A stretch of 20,573 bases of DNA, from positions 1 through 20,573 of IMG/VR virus record IMGVR_UViG_3300030329_004782; one strand, given 5' to 3'. The notes under the pieces are model-generated. The model did no database searches and was not told where the DNA came from. It saw only the letters and a list, made by a program, of their open reading frames with translations. The DNA comes from a virus. Made by a program: the position numbers and the translations under genes. This document shows, in pieces, positions 1 to 5,149 of this stretch (the stretch's first letter is position 1; every line of letters begins with the position of its first letter).

Positions 1-15
1 GAAGATTAATGCAAA

Positions 16-21
16 TATAAT
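16..21 (+). promoter_or_regulatory. Possible -10 box near the window edge
   Basis: A perfect TATAAT lies 35 bases before the first visible start codon. Its -35 partner would fall before the window begins, so the promoter cannot be confirmed. In an AT-rich genome an isolated TATAAT is weak evidence. Confidence 0.2.
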
Positions 22-55
22 AAAAAACTAATAGACTAAAAACAAAGGAGAGAAA

Positions 56-223
56 ATGGGGAAAATGAAAGAGTTTATATCAGACTTTCTTGATGTAGCT
101 AATAATGACTTAAAGGGTAAGTATAAAGACAAAGAGTGGGGTTGGGACAATCTTCCTCATTTTGAGAAAATGTTAGAAGTTATAAAAGAAGGAGAAGAGA
201 ATGGCAAAACAAAAAACGTCTAG
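56..223 (+). CDS. Small hypothetical phage protein (55 aa)
   Basis: I do not recognise this protein. The ATG at 56 follows a strong ribosome binding site (AAAGGAGAG), and the frame stays open to a TAG at 221-223. The product is charged and mostly hydrophilic, with an aromatic patch (EWGWDN) in the middle. It shows no membrane segment and no cysteine motif. Its 3' end overlaps the next gene by 23 bases, and the next gene's ribosome binding site sits inside its last codons, so the two are probably translated together. It is likely an early phage gene; its function is unknown. Confidence 0.6.
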   Translation: MGKMKEFISDFLDVANNDLKGKYKDKEWGWDNLPHFEKMLEVIKEGEENGKTKNV

Positions 224-413
224 AATAAAAAGGGCGGAAAATAACATCGAAACTATTGCGAGTGAGGTTCAAAAAATGGGTCACTATCTCAATTTAACAA
301 TGAATACATTGAATGAGTATATAGACTTTAAAAAGGACTTGAGCAAGTTTGAGAAACATATAAAAGAGACAACAGAAAAAAATGAAAAAAAAGTTGACAA
401 AAAGGAGGAATAG
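201..413 (+). CDS. Small charged coiled-coil-like protein (70 aa)
   Basis: The function is not recognised. The protein is lysine- and glutamate-rich, with heptad-like spacing of hydrophobic residues through most of its length (IETIASEV, MGHYLNLTMNTLNEYI) and a very charged C-terminal tail. This suggests a helical, possibly coiled-coil, small cytosolic protein. The start is supported by AAGGAG about 8 bases upstream. It overlaps the preceding gene by 23 bases in another frame. The last codons contain a TTGACA that may serve as the -35 box for the following gene. Confidence 0.6.
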   Translation: MAKQKTSRIKRAENNIETIASEVQKMGHYLNLTMNTLNEYIDFKKDLSKFEKHIKETTEKNEKKVDKKEE

Positions 414-422
414 TGATAAATT
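394..422 (+). promoter_or_regulatory. Candidate sigma-70-type promoter
   Basis: A perfect TTGACA at 394-399 is followed after 17 bases by TAAATT (4 of 6 matches to TATAAT) at 417-422. Transcription would begin near 430, about 20 bases before the ATG at 451. The -35 box lies within the last codons of the preceding gene. This is inferred from consensus matches only. Confidence 0.35.
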
Positions 423-450
423 ATCGGACTAAGTTACAAGGGGGTTTGCA

Positions 451-810
451 ATGAAAATAAACACAACATTAAGAATAGAAAGTGATGCTATTCAATATTA
501 CAAAGACAAATATAGGACAAATCATGCGGGATGTGTACTTGCGGTAGAAAGTTTTCCCTATCTAAGAGAAGAGTCATTAAAGCTATTAGAGGGTAAATTT
601 ACAGAAGAAGAGCTTGATTATCTTAAAAAAGCTAGTCCAAGCAAGATATCTTCTAAAGATATGGCATCTAGGAGACATTGGGAAGCAGAAATAGGGGATT
701 ATTATGAAAGTGGAAATGATGAATCTGTTCATTTTGCTACACTTATTGCTAAAATAAGAGAATTATCTCCACTTGAAAGATTTACTTTAAGAGAATTGGT
801 TATATCTTAA
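451..810 (+). CDS. Hypothetical early protein (119 aa)
   Basis: I do not recognise a family. The ATG follows AGGGGG about 10 bases upstream. The product is a soluble, predominantly helical, acidic protein. It has an N-terminal strand-like start (MKINTTLRIES), a GKFTEEELDYLKKA helix and a C-terminal LSPLERFTLRELVIS helix. There are no catalytic motifs or membrane segments. It is the largest product of the leftmost cluster and is separated from its neighbours by a candidate promoter upstream and the structured noncoding stretch downstream. It may be an early host-takeover or counter-defence protein, but that is inferred from position alone. Confidence 0.7.
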   Translation: MKINTTLRIESDAIQYYKDKYRTNHAGCVLAVESFPYLREESLKLLEGKFTEEELDYLKKASPSKISSKDMASRRHWEAEIGDYYESGNDESVHFATLIAKIRELSPLERFTLRELVIS

Positions 811-931
811 TCGTTAATTATAAAATTGAGAGAGTTTCAGGGGCAATAAAAACCTAACGGACCCTACGAGAAGTCAAGGATATCCAGAAGCAACGCTCTT
901 CAACTCAAGCAATGGTTCTCTCTCATAATTA

Positions 932-1016
932 TTAGGGGATATTGACAGACGAGTAAGCGTAGAGCGATAACACTATATGTGTAGGTCGTATGCACTAACG
1001 AGAGTCAAACCCCTAA
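932..1016 (+). other. Long interrupted hairpin within the noncoding stretch
   Basis: Five helices nest in order: TTAGGGG 932-938/CCCCTAA 1010-1016, TTGAC 942-946/GTCAA 1004-1008, GCGTA 957-961/TATGC 989-993 (one G-U pair), CGA 965-967/TCG 986-988 and ACAC 970-973/GTGT 979-982, closed by the loop TATAT. This gives 24 pairs in an 85-base arm. It could be an RNase III target, a cis-acting transcription element or part of a larger RNA. Confidence 0.5.
942..971 (+). promoter_or_regulatory. Alternative reading: promoter inside the hairpin arm
   Basis: TTGACA at 942-947 is a perfect -35 box, followed after 18 bases by GATAAC (4 of 6) at 966-971. If used, RNA would start near 978, giving the gene at 1099 a leader of about 120 bases that still contains hairpins at 1022-1042 and 1058-1075. 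The box shares bases with the hairpin helix, so the two readings compete, although both could be true on different transcripts. Confidence 0.3.
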
Positions 1017-1057
1017 ACATTAGGTAAATGTGATGTTTACCTTGTCGAAAAGAGAAC

Positions 1058-1075
1058 GGGAGTCTTCGGGCTCCC
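1058..1075 (+). other. UUCG-capped stable hairpin before the AbrB-like gene
   Basis: GGGAGTC and GGCTCCC form a 7-pair stem (one G-U pair) around a C(UUCG)G tetraloop, an exceptionally stable RNA cap. The hairpin ends 12 bases before the AAGGAG of the gene at 1099. No run of T follows, so it is not a normal intrinsic terminator. It may block 5' decay or act as a processing or translation-control element. Confidence 0.5.
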
Positions 1076-1098
1076 AGACTCTAAACTAAGGAGAGAAA

Positions 1099-1284
1099 AT
1101 GAAATACTATAAACACGTAACACTAAGAAGTACATCTGGAAATAAAATTAATCTACCTAAAGAGGCTTGGGCTAAACTAGGTTGGAAGTTAAATGACAAG
1201 CTTAGAATATCATTTGGATTTGATGGGCCTTATGATGGTGCAAACCCAGTAACTTTGTATATTGAAAAGGCAGATGATGAGTAA
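1099..1284 (+). CDS. AbrB/SpoVT-like swapped-hairpin protein (61 aa)
   Basis: This is probably a small DNA-binding regulator of the AbrB/MazE swapped-hairpin fold. Residues about 15-38 read KINLPKEAWAKLGWKLNDKL, which follows the family pattern of a beta strand, then (I/V)xLPKExxxxLGxxxGDxL, then a second strand (RISFGF). The C-terminal part is short and acidic. The ribosome binding site AAGGAG is excellent and is preceded by the structured leader region. No toxin gene follows, so a complete toxin-antitoxin pair is not apparent; a phage transcription regulator or an orphan antitoxin-like protein is more likely. The family call is by motif resemblance only. Confidence 0.6.
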   Translation: MKYYKHVTLRSTSGNKINLPKEAWAKLGWKLNDKLRISFGFDGPYDGANPVTLYIEKADDE

Positions 1285-1288
1285 ATAA

Positions 1289-1564
1289 ATGAGTTCTCTG
1301 ATAATATTCAGCATAATGATTGAAGCATATGCTTATATGACATTGTCTTCACTAGTAGATGAAGTTTGGAATTGTGCGAATCCCAGACCATATCCTAAAA
1401 AGAAGTATGAGGTGTGTCAATGGACCGAGTTAGACTTAGTAGAACATAAAGGTCATTGGTTTTTAAGACCTAGAGTTGATAATGATACGGCTATTAAAAA
1501 AAAGATAAGAAAGATATACTGGAAGAAACGTGGCTACGATGTCACAAAAATAAGGTTAAGATAA
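1289..1564 (+). CDS. Hypothetical protein (up to 91 aa)
   Basis: Not recognised. The frame opens at ATG 1289, four bases after the preceding stop, but no good ribosome binding site is visible there. ATG 1316 and ATG 1337 are alternative starts, also without clear sites. If 1289 is used, residues 1-23 are hydrophobic (SSLIIFSIMIEAYAYM) and could be a weak membrane segment or a buried helix. The remainder is aromatic and very basic, with lysine-rich clusters near residues 37-39 and 70-80. Its stop is followed one base later by the next ATG, so it belongs to a tight operon. Confidence 0.5.
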   Translation: MSSLIIFSIMIEAYAYMTLSSLVDEVWNCANPRPYPKKKYEVCQWTELDLVEHKGHWFLRPRVDNDTAIKKKIRKIYWKKRGYDVTKIRLR

Positions 1565-1565
1565 T

Positions 1566-1715
1566 ATGAATGAAAAAATGATTGAAGCATTGGAAGATAA
1601 TTTTAGTTTGCATGATGCTGATAAAATTTATGAGTTATTAGATGAGTTTTATCATTTCGACACAGAGCAAGGTAAGATTCCATTTTTCCATTGGCTAGAA
1701 AAGAGGTTTAAGTGA
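1566..1715 (+). CDS. Small acidic hypothetical protein (49 aa)
   Basis: Not recognised. The ATG at 1566 begins one base after the previous stop, suggesting translation by coupling rather than from its own strong site. The product is acidic and helical, starting MNEKMIEALEDNF and continuing DADKIYELLDEFYHF. It ends FHWLEKRFK at a TGA (1713-1715) that overlaps the next gene's GTG start as GTGA. Functions of such phage miniproteins cannot be read from sequence. Confidence 0.55.
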   Translation: MNEKMIEALEDNFSLHDADKIYELLDEFYHFDTEQGKIPFFHWLEKRFK

Positions 1716-1894
1716 ATTGTTGGCATTGTAATAGTGAGGTGATATGGGGCAGTGACCACGATTATGAAGATTATGGTATGGAAGGTGAAGGTATTGTTAG
1801 TAATTTAAGTTGCAGTAAATGTAATGCTTTTTATTTATGTTATTTAGGAGAAGTAAATGAAGAAAATGAAAAAAAAGAAAGTAACCCTAGCTAA
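1712..1894 (+). CDS. Small zinc-ribbon-like protein (60 aa, GTG start)
   Basis: Cysteine pairs CWHC (residues 3-6) and CSKC (34-37) are spaced as in zinc ribbons, so this is probably a small zinc-binding protein. An acidic stretch (DHDYEDYGMEGEGE-type) lies between the pairs and a short charged tail follows. The GTG start overlaps the stop of the preceding gene by four bases (GTGA) and has AGAGG just upstream, which supports it over later starts. The 3' end overlaps the next gene by 38 bases. Binding partner and role are unknown; phage zinc ribbons often contact nucleic acid or polymerases. Confidence 0.6.
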   Translation: MNCWHCNSEVIWGSDHDYEDYGMEGEGIVSNLSCSKCNAFYLCYLGEVNEENEKKESNPS

Positions 1895-2072
1895 GTTTTC
1901 TGACGAAAGAAGACAAAATGCGATAAGAACTTCTAAAAAAAATCGTAAAAAAAAGAAAGATAGTCTTACTACACATCAACGAAACTTAAAGAAAATAAAA
2001 GAAGTAGCTAATGGATGTTGGTGGATTGAGGTTTATTTGCACGATAGATGTATGGTTTATAAAGAAAAATAA
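1857..2072 (+). CDS. Small very basic protein (71 aa)
   Basis: Not recognised. The N-terminal two thirds are packed with lysine and arginine (MKKMKKKKV, KKNRKKKKDS), consistent with nucleic-acid binding. The C-terminal part, ANGCWWIEVYLHDRCMVYK, is hydrophobic and strand-like, possibly a small folded beta unit. AGGAG lies 6-10 bases before the ATG and supports this start. The gene overlaps the zinc-ribbon gene by 38 bases in another frame. Its stop (TAA 2070-2072) is fused to the AAAGGAG that serves the next gene. Confidence 0.55.
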   Translation: MKKMKKKKVTLAKFSDERRQNAIRTSKKNRKKKKDSLTTHQRNLKKIKEVANGCWWIEVYLHDRCMVYKEK

Positions 2073-2082
2073 AGGAGAAATA

Positions 2083-2205
2083 ATGAAAAATGCCACACTA
2101 CCAAGCTCTATAAGGGCTATAATGAAAGAATTATCAAAAGCAGTATCTGGAATTGGAACAAAGCCTAAGCGTAAAAAAAGAAAGGGTAAAAATGATAAGA
2201 AATAA
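2083..2205 (+). CDS. Basic-tailed miniprotein (40 aa)
   Basis: The ATG at 2083 has an ideal AAAGGAG seven bases upstream, which selects it over the earlier in-frame codon at 2011 that lies inside the preceding gene. The product has a short amphipathic helix (SIRAIMKELSKAV) followed by a lysine/arginine-rich tail (KPKRKKRKGKNDKK). The function is not recognised; binding to nucleic acid is plausible from charge only. Confidence 0.5.
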   Translation: MKNATLPSSIRAIMKELSKAVSGIGTKPKRKKRKGKNDKK

Positions 2206-2368
2206 ATCATTTATAAATGAAATGGTTAGGCTTTATGATGGGCTATTAGAAGCTGGCAAAAAAAATATTGGTAATCCTATAACTATGGGATTTGGAACAT
2301 GGACCCCAAGCGAAAAGGGTCTTGCTACAATAAAAGCTAGAAGAGATAAAATATATTATGGTAGATAA
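2192..2368 (+). CDS. Hypothetical protein (58 aa)
   Basis: I chose ATG 2192. The longer frame reaches back to a TTG at 2153 with no binding site, whereas GAAAGGG lies 6-12 bases before 2192. The product begins with an amphipathic helix (INEMVRLYDGLLEAGKKN) followed by a glycine- and proline-containing segment and a basic end (KARRDKIYYGR). No family is recognised. It overlaps the previous gene by 14 bases and the next by 11. Confidence 0.45.
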   Translation: MIRNKSFINEMVRLYDGLLEAGKKNIGNPITMGFGTWTPSEKGLATIKARRDKIYYGR

Positions 2369-2582
2369 CATATCTGAAAATATAAAGGTTTCGGGTGGCA
2401 AACAATCTAGAAGCTGTGATGCTTGTAGAAAGTATAAGATAAGTCATCAATTTTATATATGGAATAGTATGTTGACAGATAAGTTTCTAGGATTAGTATG
2501 TAGCCTTTGTGCCTACAAAGAGGGATTTGGTGGTAACTATAAACGTAATAAAAAATACATAGAATGGAAGGAGGATAAATAA
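2358..2582 (+). CDS. Small zinc-finger-like protein (74 aa)
   Basis: Two cysteine pairs, CDAC (residues 20-23) and CSLC (48-51), separated by 24 residues suggest a zinc-binding treble-clef or ribbon fold. The tail is basic and aromatic (NYKRNKKYIEWKEDK). No clear ribosome binding site precedes the ATG, which lies inside the previous gene, so coupled translation is likely. The stop at 2580-2582 overlaps the next gene's start by one base (TAATG). This is the second such miniprotein in the early cluster and may contact nucleic acid; the specific function is unknown. Confidence 0.55.
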   Translation: MVDNISENIKVSGGKQSRSCDACRKYKISHQFYIWNSMLTDKFLGLVCSLCAYKEGFGGNYKRNKKYIEWKEDK

Positions 2583-2809
2583 TGAATGAACAAAAAGATA
2601 TGTCTGGAGTTCTTTTTAAGAATGACAAAGGAGATAATGAGAAAAGACCAGATTATACTGGTAAAGCTCGTATCAATGGGACAGACTTTTATATTTCAGC
2701 TTGGATAAATGAATCTAAAAAAGGAACTAAATATTTTGGATTATCGTTTAATCTACCTCAAGATAAAAGCTCTAGTTCAAAAGAAGCTACAGACGATATA
2801 CCATTTTAA
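2582..2809 (+). CDS. Small protein with SSB-like acidic tip (75 aa)
   Basis: The C-terminus ends TDDIPF, the acidic-hydrophobic tip by which bacterial single-stranded DNA-binding proteins recruit repair and replication partners. It follows a serine-rich linker (SSSSKEAT). The body (SGVLFKNDKG, PDYTGKARINGTDFYISAWINES, KYFGLSFNL) has the alternating pattern of a small beta-barrel, resembling the DUF736-like proteins common in phages. AAGGAGG before the ATG is strong. Its position immediately before an annealing recombinase and a replication initiator fits a role on single-stranded DNA. At 75 residues it is far shorter than a normal SSB, so it may be a minimal SSB or an adaptor; this is inference. 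Confidence 0.6.
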   Translation: MNEQKDMSGVLFKNDKGDNEKRPDYTGKARINGTDFYISAWINESKKGTKYFGLSFNLPQDKSSSSKEATDDIPF

Positions 2810-2876
2810 GTTGTAATTGGGGAGTATGGGTGAAAGCTATTATAGGCAAGTAGCCCATTTAAATAAAGGAGAAGTT

Positions 2877-3488
2877 ATGGCCGATAAAAAAGGTAATGCT
2901 TTTGCGACTCTAAATAAAATTAATGTCCAAAAGTATGTAGAGAAGAAAGGGAACTTCAATTATCTTAGTTGGAGTTATGCAGTTCAAGAGTTGTTAAAGG
3001 TGTGTCCTAATGCAACTTGGGAAGTGCATATATTTAAAGATAAAGATGGAGTTGACCAACCATTTATGAGAAATGAGACTGGTACATATGTTCAAGTTTC
3101 TGTAAATGTAGATGACATCATAAGAACTCAAGTACATCCAGTCCTTGATAATAGAAATCAGAGCATATTAAAGCCGAATGCTTTTCAAGTAAACACATCA
3201 ATACAACGATGTCTTGCTAAAGCTATTGCCCTCCATGGACTAGGTCTTTATATCTATGCGGGTGAGGATTTACCAGAAGTTATGATGGAACTTAAACAAA
3301 AGAAATCTATCCTTTCTATGCTAGAGTCTAAAGAATGTAATTTGACTCCAGATGAAAAAGATGCAACTCTTGATTATGTTGAGAAAGATATAACATATCA
3401 AGATGCAGAAAATCTAATAAAAAGGTTAAAGTCTAAAATGGGCGGGCCTAAAAAGTTAGGAGATGTGATAGATGAAGTCAAAGGGTAG
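2877..3488 (+). CDS. Sak3-type single-strand annealing recombinase (DUF1071)
   Basis: This probably anneals complementary single strands during phage recombination. Residues about 17-134 carry the features of the DUF1071/Sak3 family: NFNYLSWSYAVQEL (26-39), ATWEV near 46-50, a central TGTYVQVSV strand, and the IQRCLAKAIALHGLGLYIYAGEDLP type motif at 109-133. A helical C-terminal extension follows. I chose ATG 2877 because AAAGGAG lies nine bases upstream; the frame is open back to a TTG at 2817 and an ATG at 2826 with no good site. The length of 203 aa is normal for the family. It overlaps the initiator gene by 17 bases and sits next to an SSB-like gene and a resolvase, as expected of a phage recombination module. 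Confidence 0.75.
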   Translation: MADKKGNAFATLNKINVQKYVEKKGNFNYLSWSYAVQELLKVCPNATWEVHIFKDKDGVDQPFMRNETGTYVQVSVNVDDIIRTQVHPVLDNRNQSILKPNAFQVNTSIQRCLAKAIALHGLGLYIYAGEDLPEVMMELKQKKSILSMLESKECNLTPDEKDATLDYVEKDITYQDAENLIKRLKSKMGGPKKLGDVIDEVKG

Positions 3489-4161
3489 TTCAGAGCCTAA
3501 TTACTTTGCAATATTACCCGCAGAGGTAAGATATGATAGAAGATTATCATCTTCTCAAAAACTGCTATATGCAGAAATAACTTCATTATCAAACCAAAGC
3601 GGGTATTGTTGGGCATCTAATAAGTATTTTGCAGAACTCTATGGAGTTGGTAAGAATACTATTTCAACATGGATGTCAGGATTATGCAAATGTGGTTATG
3701 TTGAAGTAGATGTTAATAGGTCTAAAGGAAATCTGAGAAAGGTATACTTGAAAAACAATATACCTATAACGAAAAATCGTGATACCTATAATGAAAAATC
3801 GTTACATAATAATAAAAAGAATAATAAAACTAATAATAAATATAATAATACTATAGAATATATTCATAAAAAATGGAACGATATTTTTGAGGACACTACA
3901 GTCCCTAAAGTGATGAACATAAAGGGCTCTAGATTGTCTGGGTTAATAGCAAGAATAAAAGAACATACAGATGAATCGTTTTGGGATGATTACTTTAGTA
4001 AAATACATGAGTCTGATTTTCTTTCTGGAAGAAGTGATGAATGGACCGCTACATTTGACTGGGTAATACAACCTAGAAATATGATAAAGATACTTGAAGG
4101 CAACTATAGTAACACTAAAAACCAGACGGACTGGTTAAATAAACTTAAAAAATACGGGTAA
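3472..4161 (+). CDS. O-like replication initiator with winged helix-turn-helix
   Basis: Residues about 12-95 form a helix-turn-helix domain of the HTH_36/phage replisome-organiser type: FAILPAEVRYDRRLSSSQKL, then CWASNKYFAELYGVGKNTIS and a wing at 74-93. Residues 95-127 are an Asn/Lys-rich linker. Residues about 128-212 match the C-terminal domain of phage replication proteins that contacts the helicase or its loader (IHKKWNDIF, then TATFDWVIQPRNMIKILEGNY). The gene would bind the origin and recruit the replicative helicase. AGGAG lies about 13 bases before the ATG, inside the preceding gene. The DNA encoding the linker carries iteron-like repeats and an A/T-rich stretch, the same layout as lambda O with its origin. 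Confidence 0.75.
   Translation: MKSKGSSEPNYFAILPAEVRYDRRLSSSQKLLYAEITSLSNQSGYCWASNKYFAELYGVGKNTISTWMSGLCKCGYVEVDVNRSKGNLRKVYLKNNIPITKNRDTYNEKSLHNNKKNNKTNNKYNNTIEYIHKKWNDIFEDTTVPKVMNIKGSRLSGLIARIKEHTDESFWDDYFSKIHESDFLSGRSDEWTATFDWVIQPRNMIKILEGNYSNTKNQTDWLNKLKKYG
3760..3877. other. Candidate phage replication origin (iterons plus A/T-rich stretch)
   Basis: Two direct repeats, TACCTATAAYGAAAAATCGT at 3761-3780 and 3783-3802, differ at one base out of 20 and start 22 bp apart, about two helical turns. Because 22 is not a multiple of three, they are read in different frames (PITKNR against TYNEKS), so the DNA rather than the protein is conserved. Each contains the inverted arms ACGA/ATGA and TCGT. 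A further inverted repeat, GGTATA 3741-3746 with TATACC 3759-3764, flanks the first copy. From 3803 to about 3877 the sequence is almost all A and T, a natural unwinding element. Position inside the initiator gene, between its two domains, matches lambdoid origins. Confidence 0.55.
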
Positions 4162-4164
4162 ATT

Positions 4165-4737
4165 ATGACTAAAATAGAACTTGTAAGCGAATTGTTTTTG
4201 GATTTCAATAGAGACCCCTATAAAAACAAACCACTAGTAGAACACTATGTTAAGAGATTGCAGGATTGCGATATAACGCTCTTAAATAGGTCAATTACAG
4301 AGCTTTCTAATGAAAAGGATACTCTACCTAGGTGTAAAGAAATATTAGCTAAATATAGTAGTTTTGAATACAAAGAAGATAGGTATGAAAATTCTGAATA
4401 CTGTGACTCTTGTGGTAACACTGGTGTCGTTATGGGTGTTTTTTGTGGGAAAGATATGATTTATTCATTAAATTATATACCAGAAGGTGAATATTACTAC
4501 ACATCTGTAATAGGTAGGTGTAGTTGTGAAGCTAGAAAAAATTGGAGTCCTAACTGGACAATAACAGAGCCAAGTAAAATGCTTCGATTATATTCAAAAC
4601 AAAATGAAATGGATTGTTCATCTGGGGCTAATTTCTTAGTCATAGAATTGAACCAAAGGAAACATAAATGCAAAGAAAAGGTAGAAAACAATACCTCGCA
4701 ATTGACCCAGGAGTCAAAGGAGGGATTGCCCTTTTAG
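4165..4737 (+). CDS. Probable helicase-loader-type protein with Cys cluster (190 aa)
   Basis: The N-terminal 65 residues (ELVSELFLDF, then LVEHYVKRLQDCDITLLNRSI and a TLPRCKEIL helix) follow the pattern of small helical phage helicase loaders such as G39P. The middle carries a cysteine cluster, CDSCGNTG at 80-87, C94, and CSC at 119-121, likely a zinc site. The C-terminus is hydrophilic and ends KEGLPF, which echoes an SSB-type tip. It lies three bases after the initiator gene, where phage loaders usually sit. There is no ATPase motif, so it is not a DnaC-like AAA+ loader. The loader role is inferred from position and weak resemblance. The last 70 bases overlap the resolvase gene. Confidence 0.5.
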   Translation: MTKIELVSELFLDFNRDPYKNKPLVEHYVKRLQDCDITLLNRSITELSNEKDTLPRCKEILAKYSSFEYKEDRYENSEYCDSCGNTGVVMGVFCGKDMIYSLNYIPEGEYYYTSVIGRCSCEARKNWSPNWTITEPSKMLRLYSKQNEMDCSSGANFLVIELNQRKHKCKEKVENNTSQLTQESKEGLPF

Positions 4738-5135
4738 ATAAAAATATCTTAAGTGCATACAAATGTCCACCCACCGTCAAAGGAATGTCTGACCTCCTTT
4801 ATGAAATAACTTCTGAGAATACGATTGGAATACTTGAGAAAGTTCATAGCTTTCCGAATCAAGGAGTTGCTTCTACCTTTAAATTTGGAAATAATTTTGG
4901 TCAATGGCAGGGGATATTAACCTCGATGTGCATTCCATATATTGAAGTATCTCCACAGAAGTGGATGAAAATGTTTCAACCTCTGCCTAAAGTAAAGGGA
5001 GATAGGAAAAGAAGATTAAAAGAAATAGCTATAGAATATCACCCAGAAACAAAAGTGACGCTGGACACAGCAGATGCTATCGTTATGGCGTATTATTTAA
5101 AAGAAACAAATGAAAACTTGAATAGTATAAGTTAA
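4668..5135 (+). CDS. RuvC-like Holliday-junction resolvase
   Basis: This is an RNase H-fold endonuclease expected to cut branched DNA made during phage replication and recombination. The fold's acidic residues are visible: D13 in LAIDPGVKGGIALLD (strand 1), E57 in GILEKVHSFPNQGVAS (strand 4 region), and D133 with D136 in DTADAIVMAYYL (last helix). A FGQWQGIL motif follows the second site. The length of 155 aa is typical of the small phage/RuvC group. The start uses AAGGAAAC just upstream and lies 70 bases inside the preceding gene. It closes the replication-recombination block, where it would process junctions generated with the annealing protein. Confidence 0.8.
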   Translation: MQRKGRKQYLAIDPGVKGGIALLDKNILSAYKCPPTVKGMSDLLYEITSENTIGILEKVHSFPNQGVASTFKFGNNFGQWQGILTSMCIPYIEVSPQKWMKMFQPLPKVKGDRKRRLKEIAIEYHPETKVTLDTADAIVMAYYLKETNENLNSIS

Positions 5136-5149
5136 TGGAAAGGTTTAAA

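Larger units (their letters stand above)
814..1081 (+). ncRNA. Structured noncoding RNA or long 5' leader (candidate)
   Basis: The 288 bases between the stop at 810 and the ATG at 1099 hold no convincing gene, yet they are clearly less AT-rich than the surroundings and full of complementary segments. (a) AATT-GAGAGAG at 824-834 pairs with CTCTCTC-at-AATT at 918-930, enclosing short stems AGGG 839-842/CCCT 862-865 and the palindrome GGATATCC 878-885. (b) TTAGGGG 932-938 pairs with CCCCTAA 1010-1016, continued inward by several more helices. (c) AGGTAAA 1022-1028 pairs with TTTACCT 1036-1042. (d) GGGAGTC 1058-1064 pairs with GGCTCCC 1069-1075 around UUCG. The consecutive domains suggest a folded RNA, either free or the leader of the gene at 1099. 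No tRNA, tmRNA, group I or II intron or hammerhead core was recognised. Confidence 0.5.

Noticed and set aside
1058-1081. Intrinsic terminator at the UUCG hairpin
   Set aside because: The hairpin is followed by AGACTCTAAACT with no T-run, and a gene with a strong ribosome binding site starts immediately after.
1033-1089. 18-residue open frame that could be a leader peptide in the structured stretch
   Set aside because: It has only a weak binding site and no attenuator-like codon run; its sequence is better explained by the hairpin at 1058-1075.
811-1098. tRNA, tmRNA, group I/II intron or hammerhead ribozyme
   Set aside because: No T-loop GTTCRA context with cloverleaf, no conserved group I core or domain V, and no CUGANGA...GAAA pairing; flanking genes are not two halves of one gene.
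1099-1564. Toxin-antitoxin pair (AbrB-like gene plus the 91-aa gene)
   Set aside because: The second product shows no MazF, VapC, RelE or other toxin motif.
3803-3877. AAT/AAA microsatellite coding for Asn/Lys as mere low complexity
   Set aside because: Not dismissed outright, but set aside as a stand-alone repeat because its place next to two iterons is better explained as an unwinding element.
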